From: Haematobia irritans
Lineage: Eukaryota; Arthropoda; Insecta; Diptera; Muscidae
Length of the DNA stretch: 64,000 nt
NCBI RefSeq assembly: GCF_050003625.1
Contig: NC_134398.1
Location: 62,194,891 to 62,258,890, forward strand
Direction: 5' to 3'
Both the position numbers and the translations under genes were made by a program. Below, one piece after another: positions 35,738 to 47,313 of the stretch (its first letter is position 1; each line of letters opens with the position of its first letter). The notes under the pieces are model-generated. The model worked only from the letters and a program-made list of their open reading frames with translations, ran no database searches and was not told the DNA's origin.

Positions 35738-38228
35738 TACCCTGCGCCACACTGTGGAACAGGGTATTATAAGTTAGTGCATATGTTTGTAACACCCAGA
35801 AGGAGACGAGATAGACACATGGTGTCTTTGGCAATAATGCTCAGGGTGGGTCCCTGAGTCGATATAACCATGTCCGTCTGTCTGTGAACACATTTTTGTG
35901 ATCAAAGTCTAGGTCGCAATTAAGTCCAATCGCCTTCAAATTTGGCACATGTTCCTAATTTGGGTCAGAATAGAACCCTATTGATTTTGGAAGAAATCGG
36001 TTCAGATTTAGATATAGCTCCCATATATATCTTTCGCTGATGTGCACTAATATGGACCCAGCTGCCAGACTTTTATACCGATTTGCTTGAAATTTTGTAC
36101 AAACATAACACTTAGTCGTATAGTCAAGTGTGAAAAATTTGATTGAAATCGGTTCAGATTTAGATATAGTTCCCATATATATCTTTCGCCCGATATGGAC
36201 TTATATGGCCCCAGAAGCCAGATTTTTGGCTGAATTTGGTTGAAATTTTGCACTAGGAGTACAATTAGTAGTATAGTCAAGTGAGCAAAATTTTATTGAA
36301 ATCGGTTCAGATTTAGATATAGCTCCCATATATAGCTTTCGCCCGATTTACACTCATTTGCCCACAGAGGCAAATTGTTTGCTCCGATTTAGTTGAAATT
36401 TTGCATAGGGAGTAGAATTAGCATTGTAACTATGCGTGCCAAATTTGGTTGAAATCGGTTCAGATTTGGATATATCTCCAATATATAGCTTTCGCCCGAT
36501 TTACACTCATATGACCACAGAGGCCAATTTTTAACTCCGATTTAGTTGAAATTTTGCACAGGGAGTAGAATTAGCATTGTAGCTATGCGTGCCAAATTTG
36601 GTTGACATTGGTTCAGATTTAGATATAGCTCCCATATATTGTTTTTCTGATTTCGACAAAAATGGCCAAAATACCAACATTTTCCTTGTTAAATCGCCAC
36701 TGCTTAGTCGAAAAAAATGACTCTAATTTTCCTAAACTTCTAATACATATATATCGAGCGATAAATCATAAATAAACTTTAGCGAAGTTTCCTTAAAATT
36801 GCTTCAGATTTAAATGTGTCCCATATTTTTATACCCACCACCATAGAATGATGACGGGGGTATAATAAGTTTGTCATTCCGTTTGTAACACATCGATTTC
36901 CGATTATATAAAGTATATATATTCTTGATCAGCTAAGACGATATAACAATGTCCGTCTGTCCATCTGTCTGTCTCGCTGCCTGTCTGTCTGTTGTAATCA
37001 CGCTACAGTCTTCAATAATAGAAACCGCAGTTTTTATCCAATTTACCCGAAATTGGAAATCGAGAGGTACTTTAGAACTGTAAAGAGGTGTGCCAAAAAT
37101 GGTGAGCATCGGTCCATGTTTTGGTATGGTCCCCATATAAACCGACCTCCCGATTTGGGGTCTTGGGCTTATAGAAACCGTAGTTTTTATCAAATTTGAC
37201 TGAAATTGAAAATCTATAGGTACTTGAGGACCATCAAAAGGTGTGCCGAAAATGGTTCGTATCGTTCCATGTTTTGGTATAGCCCCCATATAGACCGATC
37301 TCCCGATTTTACATCTTGGGTTTATAGAATCCGTAGTTTATATACAATTTGCCTGAAATTGGAAATTTATAGATATTTTAGATCCATAAAGAGGTGTGCC
37401 ACAAATGGTGAGTACCGGTCCATGTTTTCGTATAGTCCCCATATAGACCGATATCCCGATTTTACTTCTTAGGCTTATAGAATCCGAAGTTTTTATCCAA
37501 TTTGCCTGAAATTGGAAATCTAGAGGTATTTTCGGGCCATAAAGAGGTCAGCTGAAAACGGCGAGTATCGGTCCATATTTTAGTATAGCCCCCATAAGAA
37601 CGATCTCCCGATTTAACTCCTTGGGTTTCTAGAAACCGTAGTTTTTATCCGATTTGCCTGAAATTGTAAATATTCTGGTATTTTAGGCTCACAAAAACGT
37701 GTATCGGATTAAGTTTTTATCGGTCCATTTGGTAATGCCATAGACCAACTTCACTTCTTGAGGGCGCACTGATCATGAAAATTGCTTGAAACTCAATGTA
37801 AAATTTACAGATTTTACTTCTCGGGTGAAAATCTACAGATTTAAGATTTAAAATCAAGACGTTATTTTATAATTTTCTTGCACACTTACAAGAGATGTTA
37901 ATGATTCCTCTAAAACTCAAACAAAAATGGTTCTTATAATTCCAGAATCTGATATAGTTCTCATAGGTGAAATCTTTAAATTTATCTTCGGGAAGTGTCC
38001 TCAAGTCCTCAAGCCCTCCTGAAATTTCAAAGGAAACCCTAATATTTGGTTCATGGTGGTGGGTATTTAAGATTCGGCCCGGCCGAACTTACTGCTGTAT
38101 ATACTTGTTTTTTACTAAAACAACACATTTGACGGATGTGATATGGTATCGAAAATTTAGATCTACAAAGTGGTGCAGGGTATAATATAGTCGGCCTCGC
38201 CCGACTTTAGACTTTCATTACTTGTTAT
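35738..38228 (-). mobile_element. HINE type 1, interrupted by a type 4 HINE
   Basis: On the minus strand the 5' end (38228 leftward: ATAACAAGTAATGAAAGTCT, GTCGGGCGAGGCCGAC) and the 3' hairpin (35739-35775, CCTGCGCCACACTGTGGAAC) belong to one element. It is split at 36826/38113, with some 5' body lost. The body from 35980 to 36640 carries the 154-bp units. Confidence 0.75.
36827..38112 (-). mobile_element. HINE type 4, full length, nested in type 1
   Basis: 3' hairpin at 36832-36865 (CCCACCACCATAGAATGATG, GGGGGTAT), a GTCTGTC microsatellite near 36950-36993, four ~150-bp units, and a 5' end at 38050-38112 (minus: AAACAAGTATATACAGCAGT, TTCGGCCGGGCCGAA). It entered a T-run (CCCATATTTTT on the left, TTTACTAA on the right), a T-T insertion as described for Helentrons. 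Confidence 0.75.
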
Positions 38229-38555
38229 AATTGTAGTTGGTTTGTTCTTTGTCATCAACATTTTATGAACTATTGAATAATATGTATACAGAAATTAATG
38301 ATGCCTGAGCAAATTTTTCAATTGTATTTCTAACTGGAAATAATGTTTAATGAAATAAAATTTAAATTGAAATAATTAATATTTCAATTAAAACTGTAAA
38401 CATTTGCAAAAAATGTTTCCTGATTATTATTTATTTATTATTAGTTCAATATTAATTGATTACGTTTTTCATTTCAATAAACATTTAAATTGGAAATATT
38501 TTGTTGATATTTTTCCGCGTAATTGTCGAAAACAATTACATTTGGTAAATAGTGT
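38229..38555. repeat. AATT-word repeat, foldback family
   Basis: Dense TTCAATTA/TAATTGAA words (TTTCAATTAAAACTG, ATTAATTGATTACG), like 19456-19740, without clear ends. Confidence 0.4.
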
Positions 38556-38835
38556 TTACATACAGATCAATTGAAGTATTGTTCATCGCTAACCACTACA
38601 TTTTCCTATCTTTCTGGCAACATTCAAATACCGCGATGAAAAAGCGACTTGTCTTTTGACTCAATATACGAATCGGCCCAATTTTTGGCTTCCACACAAG
38701 AGCGAAGATGCTGATCAGCCAGGTCATGCATCATCGATCGGAACAGGTGATAATCGGAAGGAGCAATGTTTAGGATATCCATACACCGTGTGGGATAGGT
38801 CTTCTCATTTGAGTGTTGTAGCCCCTTGGTTTGGA
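38556..38835 (-). pseudogene. mariner (DD34D) transposase C-terminal fragment
   Basis: On the minus strand the frame reads MDILNIAPSDYHLFRSMMHD, then LADQHLRSCVEAKNWADSYI and SLFHRGI, stop, MLPER. APSDYHLFRS with the third catalytic Asp, and GI-x-LPER near the end, are hallmarks of mariner transposase C termini. The N-terminal two thirds are missing and a stop lies before LPER, so it is dead. It borders a tandem duplication at 38821. Confidence 0.75.
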
Positions 38836-39157
38836 ATTCCGAGTCAACTCAATACAATGTACTGTTACCACCTACTATGCAATTAACGGCCATTTTCATG
38901 TAGCTCAGTTAGACTTTAACTCCCAGTTAACAGAAAATAAAATGGAAATATCTTCTCTCCGGTTGACTTTAACCTTTAAATATCTTCTCTCCGGTTGACT
39001 TTAGCCCCTTGGTTTAGAATTCCGAGTCAACTCAATACAATGTACTGTTACCACCTACTATGCAATTAACGGCCATTTTCATGTAGCTCCGTTAGACTTT
39101 AACTCCCAGTTAACAGAAAATAAAATGGAAATATCTTCTCTCCGGTTGACTTTAACC
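38821..39157. repeat. Two-copy tandem duplication, 183-bp period
   Basis: GCCCCTTGGTTTGGAATTCC (38821) and GCCCCTTGGTTTAGAATTCC (39004) begin two almost identical blocks, each ending TCTCTCCGGTTGACTTTA. Confidence 0.9.
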
Positions 39158-39605
39158 GAAAAATTTTTAGCAGTTAAGTTCCTAACTGTCATATGGAGTA
39201 TATAGGCAAGATGACAGATATGTCCAGAGTACGGTTTAAAAGTTCGTTAGCTAACGTAGTACTAACGGATCTTCATGAAAATGGGGGTAAGAAAGATAGA
39301 AGTTTTTAATTTAAAATATTTAGTTTGGTATAGTTGGTCGTCAAATTAGAAATTTAATTTTCATTTTCAGTGTGAAACGAGGCCTCAACTTGTACAAAAT
39401 AATTTCGTCAATTTTTACAAGTTTGATTAGTACCCAATTTGAATTTTGCGTTTGACAAGAGTCCTTAAAATTTCTTTGGCTGTCCTAGAAGCCCTTTGTC
39501 TTTGCCTTAAAGAATACTATATTTGAGGTACACAAACCTCATTTCGCACGTTGAATCCGAAAGAGCACACTAAATATAAGCTTCGGGGAGTAATCGAAAG
39601 AAGTA
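39158..39605. other. No gene recognised
   Basis: Anonymous sequence between the tandem duplication and the LINE tail; nothing supportable. Confidence 0.4.
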
Positions 39606-39737
39606 AGGTTAGGTTAAAGTGGCAGCCCGATTAAGATTCAGGCTCACTTAGACTATTCAGTCCATTGTGATACCACATTAACTAAAAGTACCTATTACAT
39701 ATGGACACTTCTAGTTTTAACCGCTGAACCTTCTCGA

Positions 39738-40889
39738 TTATTTTCTTCTGTTGAACCAACCAGATTGTTCCAAAAACATTTGCAGACTGCTTAAGTTAAC
39801 GTTTTCCAGGTCCGCCAGTAATCTGAAGCTATATGCCCCTAAAATTTGCTTACGCCTTACACAAAATGCAGGACACTCACACAAGAGGTGTTTTATTGAT
39901 TCCTTTTCCTCCGCATCATGACAGCTCATACAATAGTCATTATACTTCGCACCAATAGTTTTTGCAAAATCGCCTATCAGGCAGCGACCCGTTATAGCAG
40001 ATATCAGGAGTGATATCTGGCGTCTCGAGAACACTAGCATATCTAGTGTGCGGTTTAAGTTTAAATTTAAATGGGGACATATTTGCTTGGTGTCGTTACA
40101 ACCCTTGCAATTCTCCCATCGAACATTTGCCATCATGACAGCCTTCTCACGCAGTAAGAGCTTGCAGGTAGCCAGAGGCATACCAACAGATTCTAGTTCC
40201 CCTGGAATATGTAAGGTAGTTCCTAGCCTTGCTAGCTCATCTGCTTCGCAGTTCCCCGGTATGTTCCTATGGCCAGGCACCCATATTAGATGAATATTGT
40301 GCTGCTCAGCCATCTCATTGAGAGATTTGCGGCAGTAGATGGCCGTTTTCGAGTTGAGGAATACAGAGTCCAAGGATTTTATTGCAGGTTGACTGTCTGA
40401 GTATATATTAATGCCAATATTGCTTGGAGCATTACTTCTCAGCCAATTCACCACTTTTCTTATTGCTAATATTTCAGCCTGAAAAACACTAAAGTGATCA
40501 GGTAATCTTTTCGCTATTCGAAGTTCCAGATCTTTAGAATATACTCCGAAACCCACTTGGCCATCCAATTTGGAGCCATCAGTGTAGAAATCTATATATC
40601 TTTTATTCTCCGGGGTCCGTGTACACCACGCCTCACTGTTGGGAATTAGAGTCACAAACTTTTTGTCGAAAAGTGGTCTCGCCAAAGTGTAATCCACTAC
40701 GTTAGGCACATCTGGCATTATTTTGAGGACCGAACTGTGACCGAAAATTTTTTTCCGACCACAGCGATAGCTCGCGCAACCGCACAGCCATTGTTTGGCC
40801 AAAATGTCTAAAGGCAATAGATTCAGTATGACATTAAGGGAATTTGTTCCTGTCTTGCTGAATGCACCTGAGATACACAAGCACGCCAT
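39738..40889 (-). CDS. LINE ORF2 C-terminal part: RNase H and zinc-knuckle region, open
   Basis: 383 codons without a stop. It opens with ACLCISGAFSKTGTNSL and LLPLDILAKQW, the usual linker after RT. RNase H I (about residues 97-225) has all acidic residues of the fold: D in FYTDGSK, E in FQAEILAI, D in YSDSQPAI and D in GHRNIPGNCEADELAR. Nearer the C terminus CMSCHDAEEKESIKHLLCEC gives a CX2CX10HX4C-type cluster. The domain degrades the RNA strand during target-primed reverse transcription. The Met is not a native start; this is the tail of a longer protein whose upstream RT is broken, so expression is unlikely. Confidence 0.8.
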   Translation of the reverse strand: MACLCISGAFSKTGTNSLNVILNLLPLDILAKQWLCGCASYRCGRKKIFGHSSVLKIMPDVPNVVDYTLARPLFDKKFVTLIPNSEAWCTRTPENKRYIDFYTDGSKLDGQVGFGVYSKDLELRIAKRLPDHFSVFQAEILAIRKVVNWLRSNAPSNIGINIYSDSQPAIKSLDSVFLNSKTAIYCRKSLNEMAEQHNIHLIWVPGHRNIPGNCEADELARLGTTLHIPGELESVGMPLATCKLLLREKAVMMANVRWENCKGCNDTKQICPHLNLNLNRTLDMLVFSRRQISLLISAITGRCLIGDFAKTIGAKYNDYCMSCHDAEEKESIKHLLCECPAFCVRRKQILGAYSFRLLADLENVNLSSLQMFLEQSGWFNRRK

Positions 40890-41945
40890 ACGCTGAACTT
40901 TGTCTAAACTTGTTGGCTGGTGACTACAACACCATATAGCATTATTGGTCTAACCACTGTCGTGTATAGCCAATGCACAATTTTTGGTTTTAGTCCCCAC
41001 TTTTTCCCTATTGCCTATTTGCACGAGTATAAAGCTACCGTTGCTTTTCTCGCCGTTTCTTCAATATTAAGCTTAAAGTTCAGCTTCCTGTCCAAGGCCA
41101 AGGTATTTTGCACACTCACTAAAGGGAATTTCAATACCCCCTAAGGAAATGGGCCTACCCGTGGGAGTTTTGCGATCCTTGCAGTACATGACTGGTTCTG
41201 TCTTTGCAGGATTTACCGCAAGACCATTATCTTTCGCCCATTTCTCAGTCATCCGGAGGGCTCTCTGTATAATATCTCTAACTGTTGATGGGAATTTTCC
41301 CCTGACTGCTAGCAACACATCATTTGCGTATGCCACCACTTTTATCCTTTATTTTTCTAGGGAAACCAGAAGGTCGTTTATAGCAATATTCCAAAGAAGA
41401 GGTGATAGAACTCCTCCTTGAGGAGTGCCTCTATTCACATACATTTGTATGTTTGCTTGTCCTAGTGTGGCTGAAATGCACCTCTTCCTTAGAAGTTCGT
41501 CTAACAGCCTAAGTATACCTGGATCAACATTCAGAGTTGTCAGTCCATTTAATATCGAGCTCGGATGGACGTTATTGAACGCCCCTTCGATGTCTAGAAA
41601 TGCCAGATTGTGTATTCTTTGACAGATAGTGAGCTTTCAATAAAGCTAACTAGTTCATGTAATGCGGTCTCAGTAGACCTGCCCTTCGAGTATGCATGTT
41701 GTCGTTTCGAGAGCAAACTTGACTCGACGCTAGTTCTAAGATAAATATCTATCATCCTTTCCAGAGTCTTAAGTAGGAATGGTGATAAGCTGATTGGTCG
41801 GAAATCCTTCGCATTCGAGTGAGAGACTTTTCCTGCTTTAGGTATGAAAACGACTTTTGATTCCCTCCACTTTCATGGAATATATGCTAAGTTGATACAT
41901 CCTATATATATCGCCGACAACCAGGGAATAATTCTGTCAGTTCAA
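40890..41945 (-). pseudogene. LINE reverse transcriptase, broken
   Basis: Minus-strand pieces in order: WRESKVVFIPKAGK and NAKDFRPISLSPFLLKTLER (finger motifs), AYSKGRSTETALHELV, VNRGTPQGGVLSPLLWNIAI, then VVAYANDVLLAV, NPAKTEPVMYC and ECAKYLGL. The catalytic YADD is YAND here, losing an Asp. An in-frame TAA lies between NDLLVSLEK and RIKVVAYAND, a TGA precedes KWRES, and a frameshift after KYLGL cuts it from the RNase H frame. RT activity is therefore impossible as it stands. Confidence 0.85.
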
Positions 41946-41981
41946 ACTTTCCGCACATAATCAGCATTTGCGGAAAGTTTG
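41943..41981. repeat. 13-bp hairpin near the LINE 5' truncation
   Basis: CAAACTTTCCGCA and TGCGGAAAGTTTG flank a 13-nt loop, at the edge of recognisable RT. Confidence 0.75.
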
Positions 41982-43247
41982 GTGGGCACGAAACCTGACA
42001 TAGTGATAACCTTAAGAAAAACTACGTTGTTTACATTATGAATATAGTTTCAGTATTGTGGATATCCCAAACTACGCCATCTGTTGTCAATCCTATCATT
42101 ACTAATTTACGCTCCGAAAAGATTGCAAACTAATTTATTTATACTTTTACCACTACCCTGACTGGAAGCGGATCTCTTTGCTTCATATGCGTTAACAGCC
42201 GCTTTAGCAAATTACATCATTAATGGGTTGCAATAACTACGTCTAACGTTTATTTCATGTCCAAAGAAAAACGAAAACCGTGTATGAAATCGTGGACGAA
42301 ATCATGAGCAATCCGTTTTGATTTTACGAGAATACTTCTTTTTTCGTTGTGGTATCATCCGTTCGCGATATAATTTGCCCATTAGCGTATACATTGCAAA
42401 AGGTTATTGGTTCTATTCCAGGTCCGGACAATGTTGCTGCGACAACATACAATCAATATACTCAACAAATTCAATGGCACTTTTTCAACATTTTTCGATG
42501 AGAATAGACCTATTTTACTTTCATATGTAAGCTAATTACAAATAAATTTCCTTCCACTTATCTGTTATTTCTGAGGATACCTTTGACATCAAAATCCTCA
42601 ATTACAGATTTCCTGTGAAATATCCAATCAATTTGAAGCAATCCAATCTTACCTATATTATGGAGCTTTCTATGCTAATGAAATTCTTACGAATAAAACA
42701 TACATAAATATGAAATCCTTGTGTTTCAGCACAAACTCATAATCTATTCTTGATGTTAAATACCCAGAGGCTGACAATCAACATACTAGTATCTATCCAT
42801 CACATTAAGAACGCTTATATCATTTGATAGGGAGCGTCTTTCATCGTACTTTGGCTGATGGATTACTTTACATGGTTTTATGTCTAAATACGTGTTTCAA
42901 TATTAAAATCGATTCTGCTACAGATTATTGGCAGACATTCATTTTTCGTTGTTATTATCTTCCTTCAGGATAGGTTACAGTTGCAAATCTGTAGCAGCTT
43001 GTGCAAATGCCACCATCATCCTGTCTAACTAATTGCCATATTCGGAAAGATTTACCTGTGAGAAATGCTGGAGTTATTGAATGCGTCTATTCATCTTACT
43101 TGCAGCATTCATTTATTACTGTCTTCGATATTACATACGTTTCCCTTTATTTTATACATACCGCATAAAGTGTTACAAGTGGCCAATTAAATTGGTAAAG
43201 ACATGAAATTTAATATAATTCTAGAATGTAATTTTCTACACAAAATA
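41982..43247. other. No gene recognised
   Basis: AT-rich, no repeat family or coding motif. CTGCTACAGATT (42917) and AATCTGTAGCAG (42985) form a weak inverted pair. Confidence 0.45.
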
Positions 43248-43740
43248 CACGCAAAGAAACAGATGTACTAACAATAGCTCTACGGTGCCCAACTAAATGT
43301 ATGTTTATGTTAAATAAAGTCTGTTTAATCGGCCTGGGTGCCGAAAACTATGCTATCTAAATATAACTGTTTGTCCGTTGATGACAATAACATATACGTA
43401 GCCCAGTGAATAGTGTGTTGGCTTACAAATTGTATGGTCATATATATAAAATCGAATAATTTCTTCAACATTGTTTTTATTACAGAAAAAGGTGCTAAGA
43501 ACTTAAAAAAAACTCGTGGAAATGAGGGAAAATGCAAGTAGCCAGAAAAGATTGTTTTTTGAGTTAGTTTTTATGAAATTGTTTTTACATTTTGGAAACG
43601 AATAAACGTTTATCACAAAAATTATGGACCTCTCCTCCAAATAAACTTCCTTACAGGAGAAAGCAAATGAGAAACGATCTTTTGGTATCTAAAATTTCGT
43701 TTGGGAGGAAAGAATTAGTTTTTGTGCGTGTAATTTCTTG
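43248..43740. mobile_element. TIR element with tRNA-like module, deletion copy (copy 3)
   Basis: Flanked by TA (43246-43247, 43741-43742); ends CACGCAAAGAAAC and TTTTTGTGCGTG. Remnants of both modules remain: GCTCTACGGTGCC of module 2 at 43279 and module 1 truncated after its A box (43396-43440). This copy gives the cleanest TIR and TA definition of the family. Confidence 0.75.
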
Positions 43741-43803
43741 TATAATTCTTTCACTTATGATCAACACCTGTGTATGTGAGCATAAGTAAGAGCCCTTCAT
43801 GTA

Positions 43804-44154
43804 CACAGAATGAACAAATAATTATATTTGATAAAAAAATTCGAAGATCCAAATGAAATATTTATCAATTTTCCTGCGATAGACTTTATTAAAGATTCAA
43901 AGCTCAGAATTGTATGCGCAACATTTGAAATACAACTGATAAAACACATACGATATTTTTATCAATTGGTGGATTTTTATCGACCATCAAATTGTTTAAA
44001 TCAACAATACCTTTTTCAGAAGAAGGATACTTTTTATCATTTAAACATTTACAAAATCGAAATTCAAGCTATCAATGCAAAATTTTATCAAATTTCGAAT
44101 AATTTTCTTGATAAATATTTTTATTAAAATTAAACAAGGTGTATTTTTTCTGCG
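43804..44154. mobile_element. Possible MITE, TA-flanked
   Basis: TA-CACAGAATGAACAAAT at the left and GTATTTTTTCTGCG-TA at the right; internal TTTATCAA/TTGATAAA words. TIR similarity is weak. The open frame 43828-44127 has no recognisable motif. Confidence 0.35.
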
Positions 44155-44774
44155 TAGTAACTAAAACTTAATATGATAGAGTATGTAGCACAAATTTTGG
44201 GACAAAAAATTTACACGTTATTAAGGATGTTTTTTTAACTAAAAAATTTTCGTAAACTTTGTTTAAAAATTTTAAAGTAATTATCTTCAAATTAATTAAA
44301 TTATCATGGGAATACATGCATTTTAGAATGAACTGAATCTTAAGTACTCTCCATAACCGAATCTTAAAAACCCTCCATATATAATAGGTCTGTTTGAAAA
44401 CCACTCCTCCTTGGCAGTTACGTCGTAGCATAGAGAATTTCAAGTGGATTGGATGAAAAATATTCCCTCAAGATGATCGGTTCAAATGGCACGGTTCCTC
44501 TTCTATGAGAGCTTTAGAGAAATCAATAACTTTTCTTGCAAACATTTTGCAGAATAAAATTAGATTTTCCTTTCAATTAGGAAATTAGATTTTCCTTTCC
44601 TTTTATGAAAACCAGTTGAACCAGTTACGCCGCATATGCGTGAAGATAAATTGTAAATTTAACTAGCCGAGACACAAACCATGTAGTTCTTGCCTGCGCA
44701 CCTAATGGGTTAATTACAATTTGGGGAGATAAAATATTTAATAAAATTCAGCACTTTCCAATATATTTGCGCAA
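44155..44774. other. No gene recognised
   Basis: AT-rich sequence without features I can support. Confidence 0.4.
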
Positions 44775-45245
44775 TATATTTTGGTATTAAACGAAAGATC
44801 TTGAAGAGCACTATAAATGTTGTTGTGTTTGTTATCGAAAGCATCCCAGGAATGTTAGTTTTGCTGCTATATTTTAAAATTTAGTTTGTCCAACTTGAAA
44901 TAAAGTTTAACTATGCCCACTGTGCAAAACCTGCTCTAAATTTTTTGGTATCAAATGAAAGCTCTTGACGAGTACTATAAACGCAAGTGGTTGTCATGTT
45001 CGAAAGCATCGCAGAAATATTGATTTTTATCAAAAATATAATTAATATGTCAGAATTTAAAATATAGTGCACGCGGGCCCACTGTGCAAAACCTGCTCTA
45101 CATTTTTAGTATCAAATGGAAGCTCTTGAGGATTACTATAAATGCAAGTTGTTTTTATTTTCGAAAGCATTCCAAAAATATCGGTTTTAGTCAAAAATAA
45201 AATTAGTTTGCACGAATTTAAAATATAGGGCACCCGTGCCCATCG
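44775..45245. repeat. Three diverged tandem units of about 160 bp
   Basis: GGTATTAAACGAAAGATCTTG (44782), GGTATCAAATGAAAGCTCTTG (44947) and AGTATCAAATGGAAGCTCTT (45107) each precede GTACTATAAA/TTACTATAAA, TTTTCGAAAGCAT and CCCACTGTGCAAAACCTGCT. Style matches HINE internal units. Confidence 0.75.
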
Positions 45246-45385
45246 TCGAACTTGACCTGCCTGCAAACAAAAAACGAATCTGTGCAAAATACTTTATATA
45301 GTCGCAAATCGATATTTAGATATGTTACAAATGGAATGACAAACTTATTATAACCCCATCACCATACAATGGTGGTGGGTATAGG
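45246..45385 (+). mobile_element. HINE tail (3' hairpin only)
   Basis: ATATGTTACAAATGGAATGAC followed by AACCCCATCACCATACAATG and GTGGTGGGTATAG, the 3' hairpin, ending where the next HINE body begins. Confidence 0.6.
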
Positions 45386-45710
45386 AAATATTTAAATCTG
45401 AAGCAATTTTTAGGCAATATCACAAAAGTGTATTTATGATTTATCGATCGATAGATATGTATTAGAGATAAAGAAAAGTTTTAAAAGCCATTTTTAAAAG
45501 TTTTCGACTTAGCAATGGCGATTTTACAGCAAAAATTTTGGTATTTTGACCATTTTTGCCAAAATCAGAAAAACATATTGTTATATGGGAGATATATCTA
45601 AATCTGAACTGATTTCAACCAAATTTGACACGCATAGTTACAATGTTAATTCTACTCCCTGTGCAAAATTTCAGGTAAATCGGATGACAACTCTGAGCTC
45701 TATGGTCATA

Positions 45711-47007
45711 AAGGGTGATACGGTCAAAATTTGGTCAATATAAACTTGACGTATTTCTTTCAATTTTGCATTTAAAAAACCTGAACACCCCTCATTTTGA
45801 AGGTGTGTGTGTGTAAAATGTTGCTCCTATTTTGATTTTGGAATTCACTCTTCAGTTGTCAAAATGCCGTCCAAGCAAGAAGAGCAGCGTATCAAAATTT
45901 TGCTCGCGCATGGCGAAAATCCGAGCTACTCGTACGCAAAGCTGGCAAAATCGCTAAAAGTTGCCAAATCAACCGTTACAAATGTAATTAAAGTGTTTGG
46001 GGAATGTTTGTCGACCGCCAGAAAGTCTGGATCGGGGGAAAATCAAAAACCGGAAGCCGCTGAGACGACAAAGAGAGTTGCCGGTAGTTTCAAGCGAAAC
46101 CCTAACCTCTCTCCGAGATGCCGCAAATAAGCTGGGTGTATCGTCTACAACCGTGCATCGAGCCAAAAAACGAGCCGGACTATCGACTTACAAGAAGGTA
46201 GTGACTCCAAATCGCGATGATAAACAAAATACGACGGCCAAAGCGCGATCCCGGAGACTGTACACGACGATGCTGACGAAGTTTGACTGCGTGGTAATGG
46301 ACGACGAAACCTACGTCAAAGCCGACTACAAGCAGCTTCCGGGACAGGAGTTTTATACGGCAAAAGGAAGGGGAAAGGTAGCAGATATTTTCAAACACAT
46401 AAAACTGTCAAAGTTCGCAACGAAATATCTGGTTTGGCAAGCCATCTGTACCTGTGGCTTAAAAAGCAGCATTTTCATAGCTTCCGGGACTGTCAACCAA
46501 GAAATGTACGTGAAACAGTGTTTGAATAAACGTCTGCTGCCTTTCCTGTAGAAACACGGTTGTTCCGTACTGTTTTGGCCGGATTTGGCATCTTGCCATT
46601 ACGGTAAAAAGGCCATGGAGTGGTACGCCGCCAACGACGTGCAGGTGGTTCCCAAGGGCAAGAACCCTCCCAACACGCCAGAGCTCCACCCAATTGATAA
46701 ATACTGGGCTATTGTCAAGCGGAACCTAAAAAAGACCAAAAACACTGCTAAGGACGAGCAGCAGTTCAAGGCAAACTGGCTTTCTGCGGCGAAGAAGGTG
46801 GACAAGGTGGCTGTACAAAATCTGATGGCAGGTGTCAAGCGTGAGGCCCGGCAATTCGGATTTGGAAAAGCGAAAACCTAACTGAATATTTTTCCTGAAT
46901 TTTATACTAATTGAACTTGAAAAAGAAATTTAATTTGATTTTTTAAATAAACGATTTCACCGATTTACACGCTTTTCCCTTGACTAAATTTTTACCGTAT
47001 CACCCTT
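45711..47007 (+). mobile_element. Tc1/mariner superfamily transposon, 1297 bp
   Basis: Flanked by TA (45709-45710, 47008-47009). The ends are inverted: AAGGGTGATACGGTCAAAAT on the left and, reversed, AAGGGTGATACGGTAAAAAT on the right, about 28 bp with few mismatches. The target reads GGTCA-TA-TG elsewhere in the family (5468), consistent with an empty site. It contains one broken transposase gene. Confidence 0.92.
45864..46881 (+). pseudogene. Tc1/mariner transposase, DD37D-type, with frameshift and stop
   Basis: N-terminal helix-turn-helix: MPSKQEEQRIKILLAHGENP, YAKLAKSLKVAKSTVTNVIK. A single-base frameshift near 46105 separates it from SLRDAANKLGVSSTTVHRAK (second helix-turn-helix). Catalytic region: first Asp in VVMDDETYVKAD, second in FWPDLASCHYG, third in ELHPIDKYWAIVKR, with 37 residues between the second and third acidic residues. 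A TAG at 46549-46551 interrupts RLLPFL-KHGCSVLFW. The total is about 340 codons, the normal mariner-type length. The third residue is Asp here; related families often have Glu, so DD37D may be a variant of DD37E. It cannot make active enzyme but its TIRs could be mobilised in trans. Confidence 0.88.
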
Positions 47008-47313
47008 TATGTGTGAAAATCGGGGGAAAGATATATATCTAAATCTAAACCGATTTCAACCAAAATTAGCACGTATATCGAGCACGTTAGTTCAAAAAGT
47101 TTCACCTAAATCAGAGTAAAACTTTGGCCTCTGGAGTCATATACGTGTAAATCCGGCTAAATCTAAATCTTAACCGATTTCATCCAAATTTGACATGCAT
47201 ATACAGAACCTTAATTCTACTACCTGTGCAAAATTTAAAGAAAATTAGGGCAAAACTCTGGCTTCTGGGCCATATAAGTGCATATCAGGCGAAAGATATA
47301 TATCTGAGCTATA

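Larger units (their letters stand above)
39606..41945 (-). mobile_element. 5'-truncated non-LTR retrotransposon (RNase H type)
   Basis: On the minus strand: RT remnants (41945 to about 41070), a joining segment, RNase H with a C-terminal zinc-knuckle-like region, then a 3' UTR ending CGGGCTGCCACTTTAACCTA and CCTAA-type repeats. RNase H after RT places it in the I/LOA/R1-like group of LINEs. The ORF1 and endonuclease regions are absent. The 3' tail is shared with the SINE at 32001; related dead fragments are at 55833-57022 and 61892-62571. Confidence 0.85.

Noticed and set aside
43828..44127. 99-codon frame as a gene
   Set aside because: AT-rich frame inside a possible TA-flanked MITE; no domain recognised.
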